A stretch of DNA of 13,577 nt, from contig WRNP01000039.1 in assembly GCA_009776515.1 (NCBI GenBank), forward strand, positions 1-13,577, in the 5' to 3' direction. Origin of the DNA: Dehalococcoidia bacterium (GTDB lineage Bacteria > Chloroflexota > Dehalococcoidia > Dehalococcoidales > UBA1222). The translations under genes were made by a program, and so were the position numbers. Below, piece after piece: positions 6,660 to 13,577 of this stretch (the first letter of the stretch is position 1; the number at the start of each line of letters is the position of its first letter). The notes beneath the pieces were generated by a model. The model was not told where the DNA came from. It saw nothing but the letters and a program-made list of their open reading frames with translations, and did not search any database.

Positions 6660-6736
6660 GGCGCATTCGTCTAGAGGCCTAGGACGCGTCCCTCTCAAGG
6701 ACGAGATCACCGGTTCGAATCCGGTATGCGCTACCA
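6660..6736 (+). tRNA. tRNA-Glu (anticodon CTC)
   Basis: This is a full cloverleaf. The acceptor stem is GGCGCAT/ATGCGCT, with a G-T first pair and discriminator A. The anticodon stem is CGTCC/GGACG around loop CTCTCAA, giving anticodon CTC. The T-arm is CCGGTTCGAATCCGG. The 3' CCA is encoded at 6734-6736. Its 3' end lies 16 bases from a recombinase remnant, so it has probably served as an integration site. Confidence 0.96.
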
Positions 6737-6743
6737 TTCTCTT

Positions 6744-6782
6744 CTCCCAAAGTTAAAATGCTCCCGTTTTGGGGGATTTTCT
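6744..6782 (+). terminator. possible terminator after tRNA-Glu
   Basis: CTCCCAAA (6744-6751) can pair with TTTGGGGG (6768-6775), including one G-U pair, across a 16-base loop, followed by ATTTTCT. Position just after the tRNA fits termination. The loop is long and the T tract short, so support is moderate. It may overlap an old attachment site. Confidence 0.4.
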
Positions 6783-6992
6783 GTATCTTGCTAACATTTT
6801 GCTAACAAGTTAGATTTTTACCTCGGTGCGGATTTGGCTATGAACGAGTTCATCAAAGCGGTTTGCCGCAGCTTCTTGGATGCCAGGTGCAACATGACTG
6901 TAGGTATAGTTGGATTAGGTCCAATTAATTACTATAACCATGGGATCGTTGTGAGTGAACCTTTTCTCGGCGACATGTTTTGAAAAACCATG
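6753..6992 (-). pseudogene. degraded C-terminus of a tyrosine recombinase (integrase)
   Basis: Read on minus, codons 6911-6813 give NYTYSHVAPGIQEAAANRF followed by DELVHSQIRTEVKI, ending at TAA 6810-6812. The TYSHV block carries the catalytic tyrosine of phage-type integrases, and the helix after it (IQEAAANRFDEL) is typical of the family end. Upstream in the same frame, SKHVAEKRFTHNDPMV resembles the segment before the catalytic tyrosine, but it is cut by a stop at 6915-6917; GPNPTI in another frame suggests an indel there. Downstream, the frame after the first stop reads LVSKMLARYRKSPKTGAF to a second stop at 6753-6755. The R-H-R core is absent, so the gene is dead. It ends just beyond the tRNA-Glu 3' end, the usual position for an integrase of a tRNA-inserted element. 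Confidence 0.65.
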
Positions 6993-7007
6993 AAATACAA
7001 CTACAAT
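6980..7007 (+). promoter_or_regulatory. promoter of mobA
   Basis: TTGAAA (6980-6985), a 16-base spacer and TACAAT (7002-7007) make a good sigma-70 match. The predicted transcription start, about seven bases on, is near 7014. It falls after the alternative TTG start at 7012 and just before the ATGs at 7021 and 7024. It lies partly within the decayed integrase. Confidence 0.55.
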
Positions 7008-7020
7008 AGCCTTGCCTTAC

Positions 7021-7638
7021 ATGATGCATTACGGGATTACGGCAATTGTGCTGGCAGGTGGGCAGAATTCACGAATGGGAACAGACAAGGCCCAACTGAA
7101 ACTTAACGGCGCCCAGACGCTACTAGAAAATGCAGTAAGCCGGATGAAATGCTTAAGTACAGATGTGATAGTGGTTTCGGATGTGATCCGGGTGGCCGGA
7201 GCGCACTGGGTGAAGGACGCCCTGCAGGATGGTGGACCATTGGGTGGGCTGTACAGCGGGCTTTTGGCGGCTCGCTTTTCCCATTGTCTGGCCGTGGCTT
7301 GCGATATGCCGTTTCTCAATCTCCGGTTGCTCCGCTACATGGCAGAGCAGCCGCGTGATTATGACGTACTGATACCGCGCCTAGGAGAGCAGCCGCTTGG
7401 AAGTGAGATGCATCCTCTGCATGCAATTTATGCCACGAGCTGCTTGTCGGTTATCAAAATGATGCTGGATGCCGGCTTACGGTCGCTACGTGACATCTAC
7501 CCCAGAGTCAAGACAGTTTACCTGAAGCAGGAGGATATCACTTGCTTTGATCCAGATGGTTTGTCGTTTTTCAACATCAATACCCCGCAGGATATGGTAC
7601 AAGCCCAGGCGTTGTTGAAAGACCGACCCTGGTTGTAG
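7021..7638 (+). CDS. mobA: MobA, molybdenum cofactor guanylyltransferase (205 aa)
   Basis: This cytoplasmic enzyme transfers GMP from GTP to molybdopterin, making the guanine dinucleotide cofactor used by formate dehydrogenases and related enzymes. The nucleotide-binding signature LAGGQNSRMGTDKA spans about residues 11-24. GGPLGGLYSGL follows, then the metal-binding ACDMPFLN, and near the C-end FFNINTPQDM, a family hallmark. Length is normal for MobA. An upstream TTG (7012) is open, but the promoter would start transcription after it, so I chose the ATG at 7021; 7024 is also possible. None has a Shine-Dalgarno. A paralogous nucleotidyltransferase for a different cofactor is less likely given the motif set. 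Confidence 0.9.
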   Translation: MMHYGITAIVLAGGQNSRMGTDKAQLKLNGAQTLLENAVSRMKCLSTDVIVVSDVIRVAGAHWVKDALQDGGPLGGLYSGLLAARFSHCLAVACDMPFLNLRLLRYMAEQPRDYDVLIPRLGEQPLGSEMHPLHAIYATSCLSVIKMMLDAGLRSLRDIYPRVKTVYLKQEDITCFDPDGLSFFNINTPQDMVQAQALLKDRPWL

Positions 7639-7736
7639 TTGCATCGGCTCCATTCGTCCCGAAAAAAGCTTGGACGTGGTGCGTCTGATGTCAGAATATG
7701 GGTTCCTAGGTGGGAGTACAAAGAAAGGAGACTGCT

Positions 7737-8234
7737 GTGAACCAAGCCGCCCCATTTGCAGGTAGAATAGATATAACCATAAAGGAGATAGACCTTAATC
7801 GATTGCGCGAGACAGCAGAAAGTTACTATCGGAACGGTGAATTTGCTTGCTCTGAGTCGGTGGTCAAGGCCCTCCGCGACGGGTTTGGCATATCAATGCC
7901 GGAAGAGGTCATTGCCATGGCATCTGGCTTTCCGGTGGGTATGGGTCGGGCTGGCTGCACTTGCGGAGCCATTGTCGGCGGTATCATGGCGCTGGGCATG
8001 GTGTTTGGCCGCACCCAAGGCAAAGACCCTCGGGTTAAACATGTCATGGCTTTAGCCCGCGAACTGCACGATGGTTTTCAGGCAAAGCATGCGGTTCTGT
8101 GTTGTCGCGTTTTGACTCGGGGATTGCAACTTGGCTCCCCTGAGCATATCAGTCAGTGCATCAGCTTTACTGGTGAGGCGACTGAAGAGGCAGCCCGTCT
8201 CATTGCGCGCGAACTGGGAATCATGTGTGTGTAA
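7737..8234 (+). CDS. C_GCAxxG_C_C family redox protein (165 aa)
   Basis: This is a member of the C_GCAxxG_C_C family, small proteins with a conserved cysteine pattern found mostly in anaerobes. They are thought to be redox-active or metal-binding, with no firmly assigned reaction. Cysteines follow the family order: Cys38 (FACSES), GCTCGAIVGG with Cys74 and Cys76, Cys122-Cys123, and Cys141 (QCISFTGEATEEAARL). The middle motif reads GCTCG, with T for the usual A and an extra Cys. The frame is open from a GTG at 7710, but AAAGGAG sits six bases before the GTG at 7737-7739, so that is the start. It lies 98 bases after mobA on the same strand with no clear promoter between, so co-transcription is likely. 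It faces hypE tail to tail across 54 bases without a strong terminator. Confidence 0.88.
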   Translation: MNQAAPFAGRIDITIKEIDLNRLRETAESYYRNGEFACSESVVKALRDGFGISMPEEVIAMASGFPVGMGRAGCTCGAIVGGIMALGMVFGRTQGKDPRVKHVMALARELHDGFQAKHAVLCCRVLTRGLQLGSPEHISQCISFTGEATEEAARLIARELGIMCV

Positions 8235-8288
8235 TCGAAAACTGCCTTTTGGCCAGATGCTCTTCTTCTCTCGGACAGTTCCGCTGGG

Positions 8289-9290
8289 CTAACAGATGCG
8301 TGGTAAAAGATCTCCCGCCAACATAGGCAGCACCCGAGTGGTGCCCAGAGGGGTTCGAAGGGTGACCCTGGTTGCCGGCTGGGCATTGACTGCCCCGATA
8401 ATTTCTGCCTGTGCACCGTACCGTTCATGACGCATGGCAGCAACCACTTCTCCGGCCTTTTCCTCCGGCACGAAAGCCACTAATTTGCCCTCGTTGGCAA
8501 CATAAAATGGATCAAGCCCCAGCAGGCTGCACATGGCTTGCACGGGAGGATTTATCGGGACGGCGGATTCCTCAATGACTATATTTACGTTTGACTGGTG
8601 AGCGATTTCATTCAGGGTGGTAGCCAGCCCTCCGCGCGTGGGATCGCGCAGGGTGTGGATGTTGGGACAGACGGTCATCATGGCGGCGACAAGATTGTTT
8701 AGGGGGGCACAGTCGGAAGAAAGATCACCCGAGAAGCGTAGCCCCTCTCTTTGCGCCATGACGGCTGTGCCATGGTCGCCAATAGAGCCACTTAGGATGA
8801 TCGCATCTCCAGGGCGGGCAAAGGCACCGGAGATGTTGATGCCTTCGGGTACGGTGCCTAGGCCTGCGGTATTGATAAAGAGCTTATCCGCCGCCCCGTG
8901 CGGTACTACTTTAGTATCGCCGGTAACGATATATACTCTGGCCTCCAAGGCGGCCTCTCGGATGGAGGTGGCCACCCGCGTTAGCTCAACTAGGGGCAAG
9001 CCTTCTTCAATGATCAGAGACAGGCTGAGGTAGAGTGCGGTCGCTCCGCTCATGGCGAGGTCGTTGACCGTACCGCATACGGCCAGCCTTCCCACATCTC
9101 CGCCAGGGAAGAAGAGGGGGGTCACCACAAAGCTGTCGGTGGTAAATGCAAGGCGCTCGGCACCCGGCACCACCGAGGCATCGTCCAGGTTATTGCGACA
9201 AGCTGTGCTCAAGCAGTTGATCAGGTGTACCACAAGTTCATGGCTCAGGCGGCCACCCGCGCCGTGGGCCATGAGAATCCTATCCTCCAC
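8289..9290 (-). CDS. hypE: HypE, hydrogenase cyanide-synthesis protein (333 aa)
   Basis: HypE takes the carbamoyl group from HypF onto its C-terminal cysteine, dehydrates it with ATP to a thiocyanate, and passes cyanide to the HypC-HypD complex for the active-site iron. The protein has the AIRS/PurM-like fold: N-terminal LMAHGAGGRLSHEL, then TTDSFVVTPLFFPGGDVGRLAVCGTVNDLAMSGA, and later DPTRGGLATTLNEIA. It ends in the essential PRIC, with the terminal Cys intact. An ATG at 9294-9296 opens two codons earlier, but GGAG abuts it. The same GGAG lies six bases before the GTG at 9288-9290, which I prefer. Either start overlaps hypD, by 17 or 11 bases. It is the last gene of the operon. Confidence 0.95.
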   Translation of the reverse strand: MEDRILMAHGAGGRLSHELVVHLINCLSTACRNNLDDASVVPGAERLAFTTDSFVVTPLFFPGGDVGRLAVCGTVNDLAMSGATALYLSLSLIIEEGLPLVELTRVATSIREAALEARVYIVTGDTKVVPHGAADKLFINTAGLGTVPEGINISGAFARPGDAIILSGSIGDHGTAVMAQREGLRFSGDLSSDCAPLNNLVAAMMTVCPNIHTLRDPTRGGLATTLNEIAHQSNVNIVIEESAVPINPPVQAMCSLLGLDPFYVANEGKLVAFVPEEKAGEVVAAMRHERYGAQAEIIGAVNAQPATRVTLRTPLGTTRVLPMLAGDLLPRIC

Positions 9291-10380
9291 GGCCATCTCC
9301 GTAGCTATGGTAGGCGCCGCAAGCCCCTTCGCCAGAAACCATACAGGGGCCGATAGGGTGTGCTGGGGTGCAGGCTAGACCAAAGAGGGAGCAGTCAGCT
9401 GGGGTCTTCACCCCGCGCAGGATCTCCCCGCATATGCAACCAGTTGCCTCGTGTGCCGGTATGGGTGGAATGTCGTACAGCCTTTCGGCATCGTGGGCGG
9501 CATATTTTGCGCGCAGTTTAAGGCCGCTGGCGGGCACTTCGCCCATCCCGCGCCAGCTCACCGCAGACGTCTCAAAGATTTGGCTCATAAGATTGAGAGC
9601 GTGCAGATTGCCGATTGGCATCACGCCTCGGGTGTAGGCCACCTCCACCCTCGGACGCGCTTCGCGAAGCTGCGTTAGTAGCATGGTGATTGCCTGGAGA
9701 ATATCCACCGGCTCAAATCCAGCAACGACGCAGGCAACGGCATGGTCGCGGGCGATGAATTCGTAGGGCTCAGTGCCGATAATGGCGCTCACGTGGCCGG
9801 GGCAAATGAGGCCATGCAATCGGACCTCGCCCCCGTCTAGGAGGGCCTTGATTACCGGAGGGCAGATCTTTGCTAGAGAAAAGACGGCATAATTCCCGAT
9901 GTTCTGTTCGGCGGCTTGTGCCACCGAAGCGGCGATGGTAGGTGCGGTGGTTTCAAAGCCCACTCCCAGGAAGATAATACGGCGGGAGGGGTTTTCGCGG
10001 GCAAGTTGGAGGGCATCCATGGTGGAATAGGCCACGCGCACATCGGCTCCCTCCGCGCGTGCCTCAGCCAAGCTACCTTGGCTGCCTGGTACCTTTAGCA
10101 TGTCGCCGAAAGTGGCCATGATAACGCCTGGTACACGTGCAAGATATAAAGCGCGGTCGATATCTGACTGGTCGGTGACGCATACAGGACATCCGGGGCC
10201 GGACAAAAGCTCAATGCCCGGCGGTAGTAGCTGGCGAATACCGTAGCGCAGGATGGCTGCCGTGTGACTGCCGCAAAATTCCATCAGGCGCACCGGCTGT
10301 TCCGGGCAGAGCGCGGTCTTGATATGCTCTACCAGCTTGAGTGCCAGGACGCTGTTGGTAAATTCATCCGCTAGCGGCAC
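9280..10380 (-). CDS. hypD: HypD, Fe-S scaffold for the Fe(CN)2CO unit (366 aa)
   Basis: HypD forms a complex with HypC on which the iron with its CN and CO ligands is assembled. Conserved features are MEFCGSHT with Cys36, the GPGCPVC motif with Cys64 and Cys67, GVGFETTAPT in the middle, and LICPGHVSAIIG. The C-terminal [4Fe-4S] cysteine set runs through ATGCICGEIL, ADCSLFGLACTP, IGPCMVSGEGACGAYHSYG. Length is normal. The start is a GTG (10378-10380) with GAGG about eight bases upstream. It overlaps hypC by 17 bases and hypE at its other end, so the three are translationally coupled. Confidence 0.96.
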   Translation of the reverse strand: MPLADEFTNSVLALKLVEHIKTALCPEQPVRLMEFCGSHTAAILRYGIRQLLPPGIELLSGPGCPVCVTDQSDIDRALYLARVPGVIMATFGDMLKVPGSQGSLAEARAEGADVRVAYSTMDALQLARENPSRRIIFLGVGFETTAPTIAASVAQAAEQNIGNYAVFSLAKICPPVIKALLDGGEVRLHGLICPGHVSAIIGTEPYEFIARDHAVACVVAGFEPVDILQAITMLLTQLREARPRVEVAYTRGVMPIGNLHALNLMSQIFETSAVSWRGMGEVPASGLKLRAKYAAHDAERLYDIPPIPAHEATGCICGEILRGVKTPADCSLFGLACTPAHPIGPCMVSGEGACGAYHSYGDGRGG

Positions 10381-10585
10381 TAATATCCCTCAAAAGCTTG
10401 ATGGTTGCGCGCGCCTCAGCGAGGTCGATGATGCGGATGGCGAAGCCCGCGTGCAACAAAACGTAATCACCAATCTGCGCCTCAGGGGTAAGGTAGATGC
10501 TGGCGCGGCGGCGCGCACCGTTGATGTTTACCTCGGCTTCGGTGCCATCAATGCTTATAATCTCTGCCGGAACTGCTACACACAT
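10364..10585 (-). CDS. hypC: HypC, hydrogenase maturation chaperone (73 aa)
   Basis: This small beta-barrel chaperone shuttles the iron unit between HypD and the hydrogenase large subunit. The N-terminus MCVAVPAEI carries the essential Cys2, exposed after Met removal. The DYVLLHAGFAIRIID segment and the C-terminal helix EARATIKLL match the family. Length is typical. GGGAG lies six to seven bases before the ATG. It sits 60 bases after hypF and overlaps hypD. Only one hypC-type gene is seen here. Confidence 0.96.
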   Translation of the reverse strand: MCVAVPAEIISIDGTEAEVNINGARRRASIYLTPEAQIGDYVLLHAGFAIRIIDLAEARATIKLLRDISAASG

Positions 10586-10645
10586 AAACTGCTCCCTATA
10601 CCAGCTATTTCCACGATGGCGAGAACGTCTTAGTCGTAATTATTC

Positions 10646-12958
10646 TCAAGCCACGCACTCCTTGTTTTTAAAAGCCTCGGCGGCAATAGCCGCCTGTCCC
10701 AAAGCGATACCGCCGTCGCCCGGCGGCACTTGCCGGTGCGAGAGTACCTGTAGACCTTCTCTGCCGAGTGCCGCAGTAGTCATTTCCAGAAGTAGACGGT
10801 TTTGAAAGCAACCGCCAGAGAGCCCTACGGTTGTAATACCGGTCTCGCCGCTCAGTTTATGGCAGACCTTAGCGATCATCAGCGCCGTAGAGCGGTGGAA
10901 GCGCCGGGCAATCTCCGCCGGACGGCATCCAGCATCAATGTCGGCTATTATAGCGCGAAAGAGCGGGGCTAGGCGAATATCCGCACTGTCATCATCTGGA
11001 ATCCCGAAAGGGTAAACCCGCTCGTCAGGTAACTCGTTGCTAGTTGCGGCCATTTCAAGTTCAATAGCTGCTTGGGCTTCATAATCTATCACTTGGCGTA
11101 TACCCACAAGGGCAGCAACAGCATCAAAGAGGCGCCCCGCGCTTGAGGTGAGGAGGGTGTTCAGGCGTCGATCCAACTGTGTTTTGATGATCTCGAGCTC
11201 TGTATGGTCTAGGCTGACGAGTCTGCTCGCGGTGGCAAAGCCCTCTGTACCCCATAGATGGCAAAGGTAAGCTGCCGCGATGCGGTAGGGTTTACGCGTG
11301 GCGGCATCTCCGCCGGGCAAAGGCAGGTATTCTAAGTGGGCTAATCTCCGATACCTACTAATGTCAGCATGCAGAAACTCGCCTCCCCAGACGGTTCCAT
11401 CCGTACCGTAACCTGTGCCATCGAAGATCACGCCGATGACCGGCTGACTATAGCTGTGCTCGGTCAATAAGCTTGCGATGTGGGCGTGATGATGCTGTAT
11501 TGATATGAGCGGCAGAGCGCTACGAGCCGCAGTCTTAAGCGCGTATTGGGTACTAAGATAGTCTGGGTGGAGGTCGCAGGCGATGAGCTCGGGCATTGTG
11601 CGGAAGAGTCTCTGGTAGACTTCTATCAATTCCTCGTAGTTGGCTAAGGTGGCATCGTTTTCCAGGTCACCCACGTGTTGGCTTATGAAAGCATAGTCGT
11701 CGCGAGTGAGACAGAAAGTGCTTTTCAACTCTGCCCCGCAGGCGAGAATGCGGGGTGCCTTAAAGCTAAGCTTGATGGGGTGGGGGGCATAGCCCCGCGC
11801 CCTCCGTATGAGGCTGATCTTTTCTGCGGTGCACATGGCTACACTGTCATCATAGCGCACATAGATGTCGCGGTCGTGAAATACGAAGTAGTCGGCGATC
11901 TTGCCTAGGCGGGCCGTTGCCTCGTGGTTGTCCCGAGCGATAGGTTCTTCGGAGAGGTTGCCGCTGGTCATGACCAACGGCCGGTCGGCCTCTTGTACCA
12001 GCAAGTGGTGTAGGGGAGTATAAGGGAGCATCGCCCCCAGATATCCAAGACCGGGAGCTACTGCTGGGGCCAGGGCTTTGCCCTGAATCTTGAGGAGGAC
12101 GATGGGAGCAGCGGGCGAGCGGAGCAAAGCCTCTTCGGCGGATGAGATCGTGCAGTACTCCTTTACCTTGTCTAGATCTCTTAACATAATGGCGAAAGGA
12201 CGCGAGGGGCGCCGCTTGCGCGTGCGGAGAAGTGATACGGCATCTTCGTTGGTAGCATCGCAGGCCAAGAGAAAGCCACCCAGCCCTTTCAGGGCAATGA
12301 TTCCTCCCTCTCGCAGAATGGTAGCTGTCTGGCTTAGTGGGTCACCGAGAATCTCGTTTCCTCGGGCATCAACCAGTTTAATTTTTGGTCCGCAAATGGG
12401 ACAGGCGTTAGGCTGGGCGTGAAAGCGCCGGTCGGATGGATCATCATACTCCTGTTGGCAGGCGGAACACATGGTAAATGCACGCATGGTGGTACGCGGG
12501 CGGTCGTAAGGTATATCTTCAATGATTGTGAAGCGCGGACCGCAATTGGTACAGTTGGTAAAAGGGTACCTGTAGCGGCGGTTGGCGGGGTCGAAGATCT
12601 CACGCTGGCAATCGGCGCAGGTGGCCAGGTCTGGCGAGATGAGTTGATACTCATCCGGCCGGGGCAAGCTCTCCCTAATGCTGAAGTCGTCAAGGTTCCG
12701 AAGCGGGGCATCTTCAAATGCGAGGTGCTGTATGTGTGCGGCGGGCGGAGCTTGATGCTCAATGTCCTGGGTAAAAGCTTCAAGAGACGCAACGGGCCCC
12801 TCTGCGGCTATTTCCACATAACCAGAGGTATTGCGCACCCACCCCCGAAGCTGGTGGCGCTGAGCGAGTTGGTAGATGAAAGGGCGGAAACCTACTCCCT
12901 GTACCACTCCGAAGATACTGATGCGCCTGGCCTGGTTTGCTCTCGTATCCGCACTCAT
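10646..12958 (-). CDS. hypF: HypF, carbamoyltransferase for hydrogenase maturation (770 aa)
   Basis: HypF converts carbamoyl phosphate to carbamoyl-AMP and transfers the carbamoyl group to HypE. All domains are present. The acylphosphatase-like domain spans about 11-95 with GVVQGVGFRPF. Two zinc fingers use Cys114/117/136/139 and Cys164/167/186/189. The YrdC-like domain, about 200-390, has ALKGLGGFLLACDA, KRRPSRPFAIM and MTSGNLSEEPIARDN. The Kae1-like domain, about 400-765, has QHHHAHIASLL, IFDGTGYGTDGTVWGGEF, GLSGGCFQNRLLLE and PPGDGGIALGQA. Length is normal. The ATG at 12956-12958 has no good ribosome binding site, but no later Met precedes the first domain. It lies 63 bases after the protease gene. 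Confidence 0.97.
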   Translation of the reverse strand: MSADTRANQARRISIFGVVQGVGFRPFIYQLAQRHQLRGWVRNTSGYVEIAAEGPVASLEAFTQDIEHQAPPAAHIQHLAFEDAPLRNLDDFSIRESLPRPDEYQLISPDLATCADCQREIFDPANRRYRYPFTNCTNCGPRFTIIEDIPYDRPRTTMRAFTMCSACQQEYDDPSDRRFHAQPNACPICGPKIKLVDARGNEILGDPLSQTATILREGGIIALKGLGGFLLACDATNEDAVSLLRTRKRRPSRPFAIMLRDLDKVKEYCTISSAEEALLRSPAAPIVLLKIQGKALAPAVAPGLGYLGAMLPYTPLHHLLVQEADRPLVMTSGNLSEEPIARDNHEATARLGKIADYFVFHDRDIYVRYDDSVAMCTAEKISLIRRARGYAPHPIKLSFKAPRILACGAELKSTFCLTRDDYAFISQHVGDLENDATLANYEELIEVYQRLFRTMPELIACDLHPDYLSTQYALKTAARSALPLISIQHHHAHIASLLTEHSYSQPVIGVIFDGTGYGTDGTVWGGEFLHADISRYRRLAHLEYLPLPGGDAATRKPYRIAAAYLCHLWGTEGFATASRLVSLDHTELEIIKTQLDRRLNTLLTSSAGRLFDAVAALVGIRQVIDYEAQAAIELEMAATSNELPDERVYPFGIPDDDSADIRLAPLFRAIIADIDAGCRPAEIARRFHRSTALMIAKVCHKLSGETGITTVGLSGGCFQNRLLLEMTTAALGREGLQVLSHRQVPPGDGGIALGQAAIAAEAFKNKECVA

Positions 12959-13021
12959 ATTGTTTACATCAGAGAAAAGTTATCGCAAGGCTTTTCCAGG
13001 CAAAGAGCAGGGGGCCCCTGG

Positions 13022-13516
13022 CTAGTCGTGGGCGTTTTGGCTGTCAGGGCTGGCGAGCTCGGCCTCTACCAATCTGATGATCTCTGGCACGGCCTCTGCC
13101 ACCTTTGGTGACAGGCCAAATCGGACGGAGGTATCGGCGGGCTGGGCACCAATGATTATGATCTCAGCAGGGGCGGTGCCTAGGACGGCGGCGGTAGCCA
13201 AGATGCGCGGTAGGTCGGTTTCATGCATGCTGATACCCACCTCACCTAGGGTAGGCAGTCCGCCCAACTTCTCACGAGGGATTCGTAGGCGGTGCAGTGT
13301 GCCTGGCGCATGCCCCGGCAGGCTGATGGCGTCCACAAAGATCACCCTCTCGTAGTTAGCGAGATTGAGGGCGCATTTGAAACCGGAGATGCCAAAGTCG
13401 GCCAATTCTGCACCCTTTGGAGTATCTCTTTTCTCCAATTCTTCGATAACGTATGGACCCAGTCCATCGTCGCCTTGGAGCTTGCTCCCTAGTCCGCAGA
13501 TAAGTGTTTTCGGCAT
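13022..13516 (-). CDS. M52-family [NiFe]-hydrogenase maturation protease (164 aa)
   Basis: This endopeptidase trims the C-terminus of the hydrogenase large subunit after nickel insertion. The N-terminal signature GLGSKLQGDDGLGPYVIEEL holds Asp16. VDA holds Asp62 and SMHETDL holds His98, the three positions that bind nickel in HycI/HybD-type proteases. The late IIIIGAQP strand is also typical. The ATG at 13514-13516 has GGAAGG about four bases upstream. Being first in the hyp operon and close to the right edge, it probably follows the large-subunit gene it serves. Which hydrogenase group that is cannot be told from the window. Confidence 0.92.
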   Translation of the reverse strand: MPKTLICGLGSKLQGDDGLGPYVIEELEKRDTPKGAELADFGISGFKCALNLANYERVIFVDAISLPGHAPGTLHRLRIPREKLGGLPTLGEVGISMHETDLPRILATAAVLGTAPAEIIIIGAQPADTSVRFGLSPKVAEAVPEIIRLVEAELASPDSQNAHD

Positions 13517-13531
13517 AAAACCTTCCCCAAT

Positions 13532-13555
13532 CGTCGGCCGGCACCAAGCCGGCGG
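13532..13555 (-). other. GC-rich hairpin upstream of the maturation protease
   Basis: On minus, GCCGGC-TTGGT-GCCGGC forms a six-base stem with a five-base loop, ending about 20 bases before the protease start codon. No T tract follows, so it is not a standard terminator. It could be a processing or stabilising hairpin between an upstream hydrogenase gene and the maturation genes. Just upstream, one frame ends in TAA at 13556-13558, possibly the end of that gene. Confidence 0.35.
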
Positions 13556-13577
13556 TTAATAAGCAGGGGCACGGCTC

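Noticed and set aside
6508..6756. 82-codon open frame on plus
   Set aside because: It runs through the tRNA-Glu gene; the strong promoter inside it serves the tRNA.
6788..6807. Direct repeat TTGCTAACA twice with 11-base period, possible integrase arm sites
   Set aside because: The repeat falls in the frame after the integrase stop and reads as VSKMLA on minus, so it may simply be remnant coding sequence.
8235..8288. Possible bidirectional terminator between the C_GCAxxG gene and hypE
   Set aside because: Only a four-base stem (CGGA/TCCG) is visible and there is no T tract on either side.
12419..13111. 230-codon open frame on plus
   Set aside because: Antisense to hypF and the maturation protease, both of which carry complete family motifs.
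1..13577. CRISPR array, insertion sequence or replication origin
   Set aside because: No regularly spaced repeats, transposase motifs, terminal inverted repeats or iteron clusters were seen.

Overview
The window looks like chromosome from an anaerobic, hydrogen- or formate-metabolising bacterium. It carries a [NiFe]-hydrogenase maturation operon, a two-gene Suf-type Fe-S assembly operon without an adjacent cysteine desulfurase, a molybdenum-cofactor nucleotidyltransferase and a C_GCAxxG_C_C redox protein. Gene content and protein style suggest a Dehalococcoidia-like Chloroflexota or another strict anaerobe, but no marker here fixes the taxonomy.

Left part (1-4727), nearly all on the minus strand. 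At the far left are a possible gene tail on the plus strand (1-75), a small four-helix membrane protein (165-578) and about 420 bases with no recognisable gene. Then, read leftward from a clear promoter near 4806-4834, comes a likely operon: sufC, sufB, a YeeE/YedE-type sulfur-compound transporter, and a rhodanese-like lipoprotein. The transporter is split by an in-frame TGA at 1802-1804; the frame continues for 102 more codons to complete a normal-length protein. The logical reading is sulfur capture and import feeding a minimal SufBC scaffold.

Middle (4855-7007). Two overlapping DUF1538 membrane genes form a pair. Two divergent tRNA genes follow, tRNA-Asn(GTT) on minus and tRNA-Glu(CTC) on plus. 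Just past the 3' end of tRNA-Glu lies a degraded C-terminus of a tyrosine recombinase, the scar of an integrative element that used the tRNA as its target.

Plus-strand pair (7021-8234). mobA has a promoter so close to its start that its message may be almost leaderless. It is followed by a C_GCAxxG_C_C family protein.

Right part (8289-13516), minus strand. A maturation operon reads: M52 hydrogenase protease, hypF, hypC, hypD, hypE. hypC/hypD and hypD/hypE overlap by 17 bases. hypA and hypB are not in the window. The promoter, and probably the hydrogenase structural genes, lie beyond the right edge.
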